Shown here one piece after another: positions 1-7,657 of a stretch of 33,796 nucleotides of DNA. The position numbers and the translations under genes were made by a program. The notes under the pieces were generated by a model, which was not told the origin of the DNA, did no database searches, and saw nothing but the letters and a program-made list of their open reading frames with translations. This DNA comes from Caloramator sp. (GTDB lineage Bacteria; Bacillota; Clostridia; Clostridiales; Caloramatoraceae): the NCBI GenBank assembly GCA_026417075.1, contig JAOADY010000089.1, positions 1-33,796 of the forward strand. Reading direction: 5' to 3'. The first letter of the stretch is position 1. Each line of letters opens with the position of its first letter.

Positions 1-4
1 CCAT
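1..4 (-). CDS. Start codon of a gene leaving the window, probably the IS200 transposase TnpA
   Basis: Only the ATG (4-2) and one following base are present. The start is supported by AGGAGG at 19-14, nine bases upstream. The product cannot be read. TnpA of an IS200-like element is inferred only from the hairpin and folded leader upstream. It could equally be the start of another minus-strand gene. Confidence 0.45.
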
Positions 5-13
5 ATGGATTTT

Positions 14-67
14 CCTCCTTTGATTTGGTTATGGTCGGCAAACCCATAAACATTCTATCAGAGGAGG
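14..67 (-). promoter_or_regulatory. RNA hairpin sequestering the putative tnpA ribosome-binding site
   Basis: On the minus strand CCTCCTCTGAT (67-57) is complementary to ATCAAAGGAGG (24-14) at 10 of 11 positions, covering the whole Shine-Dalgarno. An inner stem, TTATGG (49-44) with CCATAA (34-29), continues the fold. The start codon of the gene at 4 would be hard for ribosomes to reach. IS200 of enterobacteria is known to use such RBS sequestration to keep transposase low; applying that here is inference. Confidence 0.6.
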
Positions 68-103
68 TTAATTTTTTCTACTCATAGCTATAAGCCTTTT
101 GGA

Positions 104-124
104 ACCACGGGCTTAACCCGTGGT
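104..124 (-). repeat. Sub-terminal hairpin of the IS200-like left end
   Basis: ACCACGGG and CCCGTGGT form a perfect 8-bp GC-rich stem around a 5-nt loop. It is striking in this AT-rich sequence. Its position about 100 nt ahead of the putative tnpA start fits the transposase-recognised hairpin of IS200/IS605 elements. No T-tract follows it on either strand, so it is not a typical intrinsic terminator. Confidence 0.6.
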
Positions 125-135
125 ATTCAATATAC

Positions 136-174
136 AATAAATTATCCCCACTATTACAGTGGGGATAATTTATT
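136..174. terminator. Perfect 17-bp hairpin, terminator of the M42 peptidase genes
   Basis: Positions 136-152 and 158-174 are perfect inverted repeats (17 bp) with a 5-nt loop ATTAC. The stem touches the stop codon (175-173) of the last M42 gene, which is transcribed leftwards. T-rich DNA follows on the plus side and weaker T-rich DNA on the minus side, so it may act in both directions. Confidence 0.75.
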
Positions 175-1156
175 ATTTTTTATAATCTATTGCTGCTTTT
201 AAAAGCAAATCTATTGTGTACTCAACATCCGTCATATCTACAATTTCATAGGGAGTATGCATATATCTTAATGGTATTGCAACAGCACCAGTTTTTATAC
301 CTGTTCTTGTAGTATGTATAGCACTCCCGTCAGTTGCTCCCTTTGCTATATCAAACTGATATTTTATACCGTACTTTTTTGCAGTATCCAATAAATAATT
401 TTTAACTTGTGGATGGCTTATAAGTCCATCGTCCATAATAGTTATACATGTTCCTTCTCCAAGCTTTACAACTGTTCTTACCCCTTCTAAAGAATCTCCA
501 GAGAAAGTTACATCAACTGCAACTGCAATATCTGGCTCTATAGCATATGCAGAAACCGCTGCTCCGCTTACATAGGTTTCTTCATGAACTGTAAATACAA
601 AATAAACATCGCACTCATTGCCCTTTAATTTTTTTATAGTTTCAATTAAAGCAAAACAGCTTATTCTATTATCAAGTGCACCTGTAATTATCCTATTTTC
701 ATTAACTATAAAATCTGATTTTATAACTCCAAAACAACCTATAGATACCTTTTTACATGCATTTTCATAATCTGATTCACCAATATCTATAAACATATTC
801 TTAATTTTCAAATCTTTATTTTCGTATATATTTTCTGCCATAATTCTGCCGCATACCCCGTTTTCAAAAACTACAATTTGATTTAATAAGGACATAGGAT
901 TTATTGAGCCAACCGTTGTAAATCTTAAAAGACCATTTTTTTCAATTTCAAGAAGAAGAATACCTATTTGATCCATATGAGCCGTATACATTATTTTTCC
1001 TTTACCGTTACCCCTTTTAACAGCAATAACATTACCAAGATTATCTTTTTTTATCTCGTCAACATATTCTTTAATTTCTTCTATTATAATATTTGCAACA
1101 TTTTCTTCATTTCCTGATGGTCCAAAAGCAGATGTAAGCTTTTTAATTAATTCCAT
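173..1156 (-). CDS. M42 family metallo-aminopeptidase (third of three)
   Basis: This is a 327-residue cytosolic zinc/cobalt aminopeptidase of the M42 (glutamyl aminopeptidase/FrvX/YsdC, TET) family, expected to trim N-terminal residues from short peptides. Expected metal and catalytic residues are visible: H60 and D62 in AHMDQIG, D162 in GALDNR, E192-E193 in HEETY, D215 in DVT and H300 in RYMHTP. The usual EEVG is EETY here, and AHMDEVG is AHMDQIG, so it is the most divergent of the three copies. The ATG at 1156 has AGGAGG about eight bases upstream, and the previous gene's stop sits at 1158, so translation is probably coupled. It is the last gene of the unit, ending in the hairpin at 136-174. 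Confidence 0.93.
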   Translation of the reverse strand: MELIKKLTSAFGPSGNEENVANIIIEEIKEYVDEIKKDNLGNVIAVKRGNGKGKIMYTAHMDQIGILLLEIEKNGLLRFTTVGSINPMSLLNQIVVFENGVCGRIMAENIYENKDLKIKNMFIDIGESDYENACKKVSIGCFGVIKSDFIVNENRIITGALDNRISCFALIETIKKLKGNECDVYFVFTVHEETYVSGAAVSAYAIEPDIAVAVDVTFSGDSLEGVRTVVKLGEGTCITIMDDGLISHPQVKNYLLDTAKKYGIKYQFDIAKGATDGSAIHTTRTGIKTGAVAIPLRYMHTPYEIVDMTDVEYTIDLLLKAAIDYKK

Positions 1157-1157
1157 T

Positions 1158-2153
1158 TTAATCCTCCTCCAAACTATACAATACTAATTTTAACAGTTTT
1201 AAAGTGTTTTCAAAATCTTTTTTATTTATCATACTTACAGGTGAGTGTATATATCTTGTAGGTACAGAAATAGTTGCTGTTATACAGCCTGTTCCTGTTT
1301 TATGTATTATTCCTGCATCATTTCCCCCCACATTTCCCTTCCTATATTGAAAAGGAATATTATTGTTTTTAGCAATCTCGACAATTCTTTTCATTAAATT
1401 AATATTAGCAGTAGAAGTTCTATCCATAATAGAAATCGCAGGTCCGCCTCCTAATGTCGTTACAAAATCCCTTTCTTCTTTTGCTATATCTGCACAGGTT
1501 GTCCCTTCTAATATTATTGCAATCTCTGGCATAACATATTTTGCAGCAACTTCAGCCCCTCTAAGTCCAACTTCTTCCTGCACAGTAAATGCAGCATATA
1601 AATCGAATTTGTAATTATCTTTAAGTGCTTCATATATCAAAGCACAACCAACCCTATCATCGAGCGCCTTGCATTTAATAACTTCATCTAATTCAATATA
1701 TTCACTTTCAAAAACCGCATAATCTCCAATTCTTATAAACTTTGAAGCTTCTTCTAATGATTGTGCTCCTATGTCTATAAACAAATCTTTTAATGAAAAG
1801 GGTTTTTTTCTCTCATCTAAAGGCTGAAGGTGTATAGGTTTTGCCCCTATAACTCCTTTAAGATTGCTTCTTCCAAAAATAACCCTTTTAGAAGGAAGTA
1901 TTCTAGTATCGATTCCTCCAACAGGTGCAAATTTAATCCTGCCATCATTTAAAATGTCAGTTACGATAAATCCAACTTCATCCATATGAGCCGCAAGCAT
2001 AACTTTTTTCCCATTTCCTTTTTTATGTACAATAAGATTTCCTATTTTATCTATTGAAATATCTCCAATGCCTTCAACGCCATTTTTGATAATGCTTCTT
2101 ATTTCTCCCTCGCATCCTGAAACCCCAAAGGCTGTTGCATACTCTTTAAGCAT
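1158..2153 (-). CDS. M42 family metallo-aminopeptidase (second of three)
   Basis: A 331-residue M42 aminopeptidase. H56 and D58 (AHMDEVG), D165 (KALDDR), E193-E194 (QEEVG) and the late RYIHSP histidine are present. At the position of the DVT aspartate of its sisters it has Glu (about E216, ILEGT), a conservative change in a metal-binding position. Start choice: ATG at 2153, six bases after GGGGTG. A GTG three codons upstream (2162), with AAAGGA five bases before it, is nearly as good and would give 334 residues. It overlaps the upstream M42 gene by a few bases, so the two are probably translationally coupled. Substrates of the three paralogues cannot be told from sequence. Confidence 0.92.
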   Translation of the reverse strand: MLKEYATAFGVSGCEGEIRSIIKNGVEGIGDISIDKIGNLIVHKKGNGKKVMLAAHMDEVGFIVTDILNDGRIKFAPVGGIDTRILPSKRVIFGRSNLKGVIGAKPIHLQPLDERKKPFSLKDLFIDIGAQSLEEASKFIRIGDYAVFESEYIELDEVIKCKALDDRVGCALIYEALKDNYKFDLYAAFTVQEEVGLRGAEVAAKYVMPEIAIILEGTTCADIAKEERDFVTTLGGGPAISIMDRTSTANINLMKRIVEIAKNNNIPFQYRKGNVGGNDAGIIHKTGTGCITATISVPTRYIHSPVSMINKKDFENTLKLLKLVLYSLEED

Positions 2154-3180
2154 ATATATCACCCCAATCCTTTAAAGTAGATATAAATGAAGCTATAAGC
2201 CTTCCTGCTTTTTCTACGTCATTGTAATTAATAACCTCATTTGATGTGTGCATATATTTAATTGGAATAGAAATAAGAAGCGTAGCAACTCCTTCACCTG
2301 ACACTTGAATAGCACAGGCATCCGTTCCGGTTTTCCCTGGCTCTGCGACAAGCTTATAAGGTATATCATTTTTATCAGCAGTTTCTATAAGCTTTTCAAC
2401 GAGTTCAGGATGAATATTAGGGCCTACTGCAATTTTAATATTTTTACCACATTCAACTCTTATATCATCCTTTGCATATTTATCTGCACTTGTAACATCT
2501 ATTGCAATTCCTATATCAGGATTTATTCTATTAGTTACTGTTCTTGCGCCTTTATATCCTACCTCTTCCATAACAGTTGCAACAAAATAAACATCAGGAT
2601 GATGTTCAACATTTTTTAATATCTTCGCACATTCAAACATTACACATATACCTGCCCTATCATCAAGAGCCTTTCCTGTAATATAATCTCCTAAAAGGTT
2701 TACTGCATTTCTTTTTATAGATATCAAATCTCCTGGAGATATTAACTTAATTAATTCCTCTTTTTTTAATCCTGTATCTATTTGCATATCATCAACAGCT
2801 ATAGCTTTTTTAGCCTCATCCTCCGTAAGTACATGAGGAGGTTTTGCTCCTATAACTCCATATACCTCTTTTTTACCATGAATAATTACTTCCTGTGCAG
2901 GAAGAACTTTTGCATCAACTCCTTTTAAACATCTAAATTCTATAAATCCTCTTTCATTAATATTAGTTACCATAAGCCCGACTTCATCCATGTGAGCAGC
3001 CAACATTATTTTAATGCTTCCCTTTCCTTTTTTAACTGCAATAAAATCTCCAAGAGTACCGTAATTTATTTCGTCTACATAATCTTTAAAAGCATAATTT
3101 AAAATTTCATAAAGATTATGTTCATATCCCGAAATTCCAATGCTGTCACTAAGCTTTATTAAAAATTCTCTTCCCTCCAT
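2146..3180 (-). CDS. M42 family metallo-aminopeptidase (first of three)
   Basis: A 344-residue M42 aminopeptidase with all canonical residues: H63 and D65 (AHMDEVG), D173 (KALDDR), E205-E206 (MEEVG), D228 (DVT) and H311 (KYMH). It is closest to textbook members of the family, which assemble into tetrahedral dodecamers. The ATG at 3180 follows AAGGAGGG with good spacing. It heads the three-gene M42 unit: an extended -10 promoter lies about 35 bases upstream, and the terminator of the preceding dipeptidase unit lies just beyond that. Confidence 0.94.
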   Translation of the reverse strand: MEGREFLIKLSDSIGISGYEHNLYEILNYAFKDYVDEINYGTLGDFIAVKKGKGSIKIMLAAHMDEVGLMVTNINERGFIEFRCLKGVDAKVLPAQEVIIHGKKEVYGVIGAKPPHVLTEDEAKKAIAVDDMQIDTGLKKEELIKLISPGDLISIKRNAVNLLGDYITGKALDDRAGICVMFECAKILKNVEHHPDVYFVATVMEEVGYKGARTVTNRINPDIGIAIDVTSADKYAKDDIRVECGKNIKIAVGPNIHPELVEKLIETADKNDIPYKLVAEPGKTGTDACAIQVSGEGVATLLISIPIKYMHTSNEVINYNDVEKAGRLIASFISTLKDWGDIYA

Positions 3181-3213
3181 ACTATCCCTCCTTATTCTGC
3201 CAAATCTATTTCC

Positions 3214-3222
3214 ATTATATCA
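3214..3222 (-). promoter_or_regulatory. Extended -10 promoter of the M42 operon
   Basis: On the minus strand TGATATAAT (3222-3214) is a perfect TGn-TATAAT extended -10. It lies about 35 bases upstream of the first M42 start. No good -35 is visible; that position falls in the T-tract of the preceding terminator, as is common for extended -10 promoters. Confidence 0.55.
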
Positions 3223-3234
3223 TAATTATCACAT

Positions 3235-3261
3235 AAAAAAACAACTGCCACATCAGCAGTT
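3235..3261 (-). terminator. Intrinsic terminator after the dipeptidase gene
   Basis: On the minus strand AACTGC (3248-3243 complement) and GCAGTT form a 6-bp stem with a 7-nt loop, followed by a G and seven T (3241-3235). It separates the DUF819-dipeptidase unit from the M42 operon. Confidence 0.7.
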
Positions 3262-3338
3262 ATAAACAAAATCAGTTAGCAAGCTACCCTCCTATAAAAA
3301 CTAGCTGCTTTTGATATTAATTTAATTAAAAAATAAAT

Positions 3339-4313
3339 CTATTTTAATATTTCCTTTATAATTCTTTCAAAATTTTTAAATGCTATTTTTTCTATATCCT
3401 CCTGTTTATATCCTCGGTTTTGAAGAATATTTATCAATTTCGGTACCTTAGACGCATCTTCAAGACCTATTGCAGAAGATAATCTTCCTTTCTGAAAGCT
3501 AGATGTTGTATTTTGAGTTAAAAAGTTACAAAAGTCAAAGCCAAAGCCAATATAATCTATTCCTACAAGCTGTACAATATAATCTATATGATTTGCAAGA
3601 TTTTCAATAGTAGGTTTTTTTTCATCAATAAAATCCGGCCATGAATTAATTCCTATAACTCCTTTTCTTTCTGCAATAGCTTTTATTTGATCATCCTTTA
3701 AATTTCTAGAAACTTTACATAAACTATATGCATTAGAATGAGAAGCAATAAAGGGTTTTGAAGTATTTTCATATATATCCCAAAAAGTTTTTTCATTTCC
3801 ATGGGATACATCTATTATTATTCCCAAATCCTCCATCCTTTTTAATGCTTTTATGCCAAGTTCAGTAACCCCTCTGCTCTTATCTAAAGCTCCAACACCC
3901 GTTGCAAACTCGTTTTCTTCATTCCATGTAAGCATAGAATGTCTTATACCCATTTTGTAAAGCATATTTATGAGACTTACATTTCCTTTAAGCCCGCTTA
4001 ATCCTTCCATTCCTAGGATTATCGAAATTTTCCCTTTTTCTTTTATCTTTTCCATATCATTATAGTTTAAAGCAATTTCCCCATACTCTTTCATTTCATC
4101 AATTTCTTCACAAACAGCTCCAAATATATCGAGCATTCTTTCAGTTGGATTTTTATCATAGGGAGGATCAATCCATAGAACAAGTATTGTACCCTCTATA
4201 CCTCCTTTTTTAATCCTTTCTAAATGTCTATTTTTAAAGACATTTTTTTCTCCATTGAGCCTTCTAATTGTTACATCCGTTAATATATCAGAATGTCCAT
4301 CGAATATTCTCAT
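3339..4313 (-). CDS. Membrane dipeptidase-like (peptidase family M19)
   Basis: A 324-residue protein of the renal dipeptidase/M19 family, a binuclear zinc amidohydrolase that cleaves dipeptides, including some with D-residues. Motifs seen: H7 and D9 in DGHSDIL, the bridging Glu in GMEGLSG (around 113), LTWNEEN, the IDVSHG and ASHSNA histidines, and GFDF near the C-terminus. There is no signal peptide, so it should be cytosolic, unlike the animal enzyme. The ATG at 4313 has AGGAGG about eight bases upstream. It lies 57 bases after the DUF819 gene on the same strand, with no terminator between, so import and hydrolysis of a small peptide may be linked (inference). Confidence 0.92.
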   Translation of the reverse strand: MRIFDGHSDILTDVTIRRLNGEKNVFKNRHLERIKKGGIEGTILVLWIDPPYDKNPTERMLDIFGAVCEEIDEMKEYGEIALNYNDMEKIKEKGKISIILGMEGLSGLKGNVSLINMLYKMGIRHSMLTWNEENEFATGVGALDKSRGVTELGIKALKRMEDLGIIIDVSHGNEKTFWDIYENTSKPFIASHSNAYSLCKVSRNLKDDQIKAIAERKGVIGINSWPDFIDEKKPTIENLANHIDYIVQLVGIDYIGFGFDFCNFLTQNTTSSFQKGRLSSAIGLEDASKVPKLINILQNRGYKQEDIEKIAFKNFERIIKEILK

Positions 4314-4370
4314 TTTTATGCCTCCTGTTTCTAATTAAACCTATTACTTCTCATTCATCAATATATGCTA

Positions 4371-5582
4371 TTACATTCCAAATATTTTTCCCAATATATT
4401 TCCTGTAAATATTCCAATATAGTTTCCTATTACATACCCCCAAACTCCAACAAGCATCGCAGGTAATACAAGTTCTGTCCATCCTTTAGCAATTGCCATA
4501 GCTGCTGCTGTTGTAGGTCCACCAATATTAGCATTAGATGCTACACAAAGTTCTTCAAGGTTGAATTTTAAAAGTTTACCAAATGAAAAAGTTATAAGCA
4601 TATTGACAATTACCATTATAAGACAAAACAAGAGAAGTATAGGACTGTTTAATATAATAACTTTAAGATCCGCAGGAGCACCAATTACAACGAAAAATAT
4701 ATATATCATAAATGTTCCAATTTCCTGAGCCCCTCTTATTTCCCCAAGGAATTTCGGGAAAAGAGTTGCAAGTATAACCGTTAAAGTTGTTATAACAAAA
4801 TACTTTTGACCAAATATTGATTTTATAACTGGTGCTAGGTTAGTTGCATTAACCCATGCACAGAATTTAACTGATAAAAATACTATTATAAATGTCATTC
4901 CAAAAGCTTCAGCCATGTCAAGTAAAGATATTTCCTTCCTTCCCCAATAGCTTGCAGCCTTATTCTCTCCTTCACATCCTGAAACTGCCTTGTCCTGTTT
5001 TTTAACAGCATCTTCATAGGGATGTCCATAATGTTTCTTGAAAAATGCAGTAGATGGAATAGCCATTAAAATCATAAAGTATATTGCCATATTAAGATTA
5101 TCTGCAACTATTAAAGCATTAACCTGATTTTTAGATGTCTTAAATGCCTCTGACATCGCAACAAAATTGACGCTTCCTCCAATATAACTTCCTGTCATCA
5201 TAGCTGCTGCTTTGTGAATTTCTGGTATAAATTTTGATAAAAGAAAACATGCCCCGAATGCTCCAAGGATTGTGCCAACTGCACTTATATTAAATGCCAA
5301 GAAGGTTCTACCACTTTCTTTCCATATCTTTTTTAAATCTGCTTTAAAGAGCAAAAGTGGAACTGCAAGAGGAACGATATATCCCCATACAGCATCATAA
5401 ACTGGAGCTTCAGTTGGAATAATTTTTAAATTTGCAAGAATAAATGCCCCAAGTAAAGCTATAACTGCACCGCTGATTTTTGCTGCCCAGTTATATTTTT
5501 GTTCAAGATAAATACTGACAGCAGCCCAAGATATAAGAATAGTCCATAATGCCAATGTGTCATCTGCTTTAAAAAATGTCAT
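4371..5582 (-). CDS. DUF819 family integral membrane protein (YjcL-like)
   Basis: A 403-residue polytopic membrane protein of the DUF819 family. About ten hydrophobic segments are visible, starting with one around residues 8-24. Small-residue-rich helices include SYIGGSVNFVAM (about 145) and NIGGPTTAAAMA (about 360); they occupy related places in the two halves, which suggests an internal repeat typical of transporters. A hydrophilic loop near residues 190-215 is rich in Lys and Glu. The start ATG at 5582 has AAGGAG about nine bases upstream. Function is not established for the family. Its position directly upstream of a dipeptidase suggests transport of a peptide or amino acid, as inference only. 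Confidence 0.85.
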   Translation of the reverse strand: MTFFKADDTLALWTILISWAAVSIYLEQKYNWAAKISGAVIALLGAFILANLKIIPTEAPVYDAVWGYIVPLAVPLLLFKADLKKIWKESGRTFLAFNISAVGTILGAFGACFLLSKFIPEIHKAAAMMTGSYIGGSVNFVAMSEAFKTSKNQVNALIVADNLNMAIYFMILMAIPSTAFFKKHYGHPYEDAVKKQDKAVSGCEGENKAASYWGRKEISLLDMAEAFGMTFIIVFLSVKFCAWVNATNLAPVIKSIFGQKYFVITTLTVILATLFPKFLGEIRGAQEIGTFMIYIFFVVIGAPADLKVIILNSPILLLFCLIMVIVNMLITFSFGKLLKFNLEELCVASNANIGGPTTAAAMAIAKGWTELVLPAMLVGVWGYVIGNYIGIFTGNILGKIFGM

Positions 5583-5861
5583 TTAGTATCACTCCTTTTC
5601 TTAAGTTTTACTTTAAAATTTTTATTATTTTACATTTCATTATATTGAATTTTTAAATATTTTCAGCAATATAAATATTTATTAATAATAATTATATCCT
5701 TATTTTGTTATTTATACATAATCCAATATTCCACAATTTACACAAATATTTCTGAATATTCTTTAATTTATTTTATCATTCTTCAATTTATTTATAATTC
5801 CATTTTTTTGTTGAAAATAATTCTATTTTTATTTTAAAATTTTAAAATTTCAATATAATGA
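5583..5861. promoter_or_regulatory. AT-rich spacer with three operator-like repeats
   Basis: No gene is visible. The region is extremely AT-rich. The motif YATTC-NNN-AATTTA occurs three times on the plus strand, at 5727-5740, 5757-5770 and 5777-5790. The copies are 30 and 20 bp apart, close to whole helical turns. A possible -10 (TATAAT, minus strand, 5644-5639), with TTGCTG 19 bases upstream, could drive the DUF819 gene. The repeats would then lie about 60-125 bp upstream of the start point, where an activator or repressor might bind. The adjacent XRE-cupin regulator is one candidate. Confidence 0.4.
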
Positions 5862-5886
5862 AAGAGGCAACCAAAAGGCGCCTCTT
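5862..5886 (-). terminator. Probable terminator of the regulator/ddl operon
   Basis: AAGAGGC (5862-5868) and GCCTCTT (5880-5886) form a 7-bp stem with an 11-nt loop, just after the XRE-cupin stop codon. The T-tract on the minus strand is poor (TTTCATTAT), so termination may be incomplete. Confidence 0.55.
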
Positions 5887-5890
5887 AAAA

Positions 5891-6433
5891 TTAAAAACTC
5901 GGTGGAACCATAGACCATATTGAAATACACTTTTTATCCCCTACATTTACATATCTATGTGGAACTGTGCTGTCAAAATAAATGCTATCTCCTTCGTTTA
6001 ATATATACTCCTTTGTTCCCCATTTTACTTTAAGGGTTCCGCTTATTACGTAGCCGCATTCTTCACCTTCGTGACTTATAAGTTCATCAGTGCTACATTC
6101 TCCAACATCTATCTCAATTAAAAGACATTCCATTTTCTTATCCTTAAGGTCAGGAGATAAAAGTTCATAACTTATATTTGAATTTGGAAGCATAATCTTT
6201 TTCCTTTGACCTTTTCTAACTATAGGATCTTCCTCAAAATTTTCATCGAAAAAATAATTCATAGAAACACCAAGAGCTTTTGCTATCTTCCAAAGGGACG
6301 CAACGGAAGGTCCTGTAATATCTCTTTCTATCTGGCTTATAAGCCCTGTACTAAGCCCCGTCTTTTCAGACATTTGCTCAATACTTATATTTTTTGCCTG
6401 CCTTAATTCTCTTATTTTACTTCCAAGTTCCAT
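5891..6433 (-). CDS. XRE-family transcriptional regulator with C-terminal cupin domain
   Basis: A 180-residue protein with an N-terminal helix-turn-helix of the XRE/SinR type (about residues 7-62; core LSTGLISQIERD) and a C-terminal cupin barrel (about 105-175; HEGEECGYVISG and FDSTVPHRYVN). This architecture (PuuR/YdcN class) usually senses a small metabolite through the cupin and represses genes for its uptake or use. The ATG at 6433 follows a G-rich RBS (AGGGGGC). It begins 17 bases after ddl and ends in the hairpin at 5862-5886, making it the last gene of the ddl operon. It also stands next to the DUF819-dipeptidase unit, which makes that unit a plausible target. Confidence 0.88.
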   Translation of the reverse strand: MELGSKIRELRQAKNISIEQMSEKTGLSTGLISQIERDITGPSVASLWKIAKALGVSMNYFFDENFEEDPIVRKGQRKKIMLPNSNISYELLSPDLKDKKMECLLIEIDVGECSTDELISHEGEECGYVISGTLKVKWGTKEYILNEGDSIYFDSTVPHRYVNVGDKKCISIWSMVPPSF

Positions 6434-6450
6434 TTCAAAGCCCCCTATTT

Positions 6451-7644
6451 CTATTTACTTGTTTTTCCTCCCTTTATAATTCCCGCACTTGCCTTTGCCA
6501 AAAGGGCTGTATCAAAGGTATATATATTGCTGCTGTATTCATCATGCCTTTTTATAGCAAGTTCTATAAGTTTATCTATAAGCTCTTTAAACTTAATACC
6601 GCTGTTTTCCCAAAGATAGAAAGAAATAGAGCCTGGTATGGTATTTATTTCATTTACATATACCTTCATAGATTCTTTTTCAACTAAAAAATCAATCCTT
6701 GCAACACCGCTGCAGTCAAGAACCCTAAAGGCATCTATTGATAGATTCTTTATCTTATTAGATGTTTCTTCAGGAATTGGAGCAGGTATTTTTCTAACTG
6801 TGCTCTTCATACCTTTAGATCCGCTTCCTCTCATATATTTATCATCAAAGCTTAAAAACTCCTCTAAGGATATTGGCTGCTCACAAACTGATGAAATAAA
6901 ATCGTTATCAAATCCTATAACAGAACAGTTTATCTCTATACAATTTTCAACTGATTTTTCAACTATTATCCTTCTATCATATTTAGTTGCAACTTCAATT
7001 GCATTTAAAAGTCCCTCTTTATTCTTTGCTTTACCAATTCCAATGCTTGAACCTAAATTTGCAGGTTTTACAAAGGCTGGATAACCTATTTCTCTTTCTA
7101 TCTTTTGTAGTATATTTTCTTTATTTTTTTCATATTCATCCCTCGTAAACCATATATAATTTACAATTGGAAGGTTATTTGCTTTAAATATATCCTTCAT
7201 AATTATTTTATCCATTCCAACTGCTGAGCCTGTAACACCGCTTCCAACATAGGGAATATAACAAAGCTCAAATAATCCCTGCATTGTTCCGTCTTCCCCA
7301 TGAGCACCATGAAAAGCTGGGAATATAACATCTATTGGTATATATTCAACATCTTTTTTGAAAAAACCTTTTTTCTCTGGCAATACTATAAGTGCCTTAA
7401 TTGAAGGTATGGGGGATAAAAATGCTTTCTTAGATTTTGATAACAAACTATTTATATCTTTATAATTTTTAATATCAGAAAGTTCCTCTCCTGTATACCA
7501 GTCACCACTTTTTGAAACATATATTGGCACAACATCATATTTGTTTTTATCGATATTCTCAATCACCTGAATACCCGTTATAACTGAAACCTCATGTTCA
7601 ACTGAACGTCCTCCAAAAATAACTGCTACTTTCTTTTTTGCCAT
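6451..7644 (-). CDS. ddl: D-alanine--D-alanine ligase family enzyme
   Basis: A 397-residue ATP-grasp ligase that should join D-Ala to D-Ala or a related residue for peptidoglycan precursors. Seen: [14 protein letters not shown] at the N-terminus, [27 protein letters not shown], the ATP-binding VKPANLGSS, and near the C-terminus [10 protein letters not shown]. The segment corresponding to the substrate-closing loop reads [17 protein letters not shown], rich in Gly, Ser and Lys and unlike the common YDYxxKY form. The D-Ala versus D-Lac/D-Ser specificity is therefore uncertain. A C-terminal tail of about 30 residues is longer than usual. The start is set by AAAGGAGG seven bases before the ATG at 7644; upstream in-frame codons lack an RBS and overlap the Mur ligase gene. 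It lies 13 bases after that gene. Confidence 0.9.
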   Translation of the reverse strand: MAKKKVAVIFGGRSVEHEVSVITGIQVIENIDKNKYDVVPIYVSKSGDWYTGEELSDIKNYKDINSLLSKSKKAFLSPIPSIKALIVLPEKKGFFKKDVEYIPIDVIFPAFHGAHGEDGTMQGLFELCYIPYVGSGVTGSAVGMDKIIMKDIFKANNLPIVNYIWFTRDEYEKNKENILQKIEREIGYPAFVKPANLGSSIGIGKAKNKEGLLNAIEVATKYDRRIIVEKSVENCIEINCSVIGFDNDFISSVCEQPISLEEFLSFDDKYMRGSGSKGMKSTVRKIPAPIPEETSNKIKNLSIDAFRVLDCSGVARIDFLVEKESMKVYVNEINTIPGSISFYLWENSGIKFKELIDKLIELAIKRHDEYSSNIYTFDTALLAKASAGIIKGGKTSK

Positions 7645-7657
7645 ATTAAATCCTCCT

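Larger units (their letters stand above)
1..128 (-). mobile_element. Left end of an IS200-like insertion sequence (partial)
   Basis: Read on the minus strand, this stretch has the layout of the left end of an IS200/IS605-family element. A hairpin (104-124) comes first, then about 100 nt of untranslated leader, a strong Shine-Dalgarno (AGGAGG, 19-14) and an ATG at 4-2 that leaves the window. Seen: the hairpin, the leader and the RBS/start. Known: IS200-type elements carry a sub-terminal hairpin recognised by the Y1 transposase TnpA, and their tnpA leader folds to hide the ribosome-binding site. Inferred: element identity, because only the first codon is visible. The exact left boundary, about 125-130, is not determined. 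Confidence 0.6.

Noticed and set aside
1363-1614. Plus-strand open frames opposite the M42 genes (also 2305-2619)
   Set aside because: They lie wholly within well-supported minus-strand genes, lack RBSs and have compositions typical of antisense reading.
3268-3312. Orphan strong Shine-Dalgarno with a nine-codon TTG frame and a bulged hairpin between the dipeptidase gene and its terminator
   Set aside because: It is too short, ends inside the terminator, and nothing lies downstream on the same transcript for it to regulate.
6638-7084. 148-codon plus-strand frame opposite ddl
   Set aside because: It is the shadow of a conserved ATP-grasp gene; no RBS, promoter or recognisable domain.
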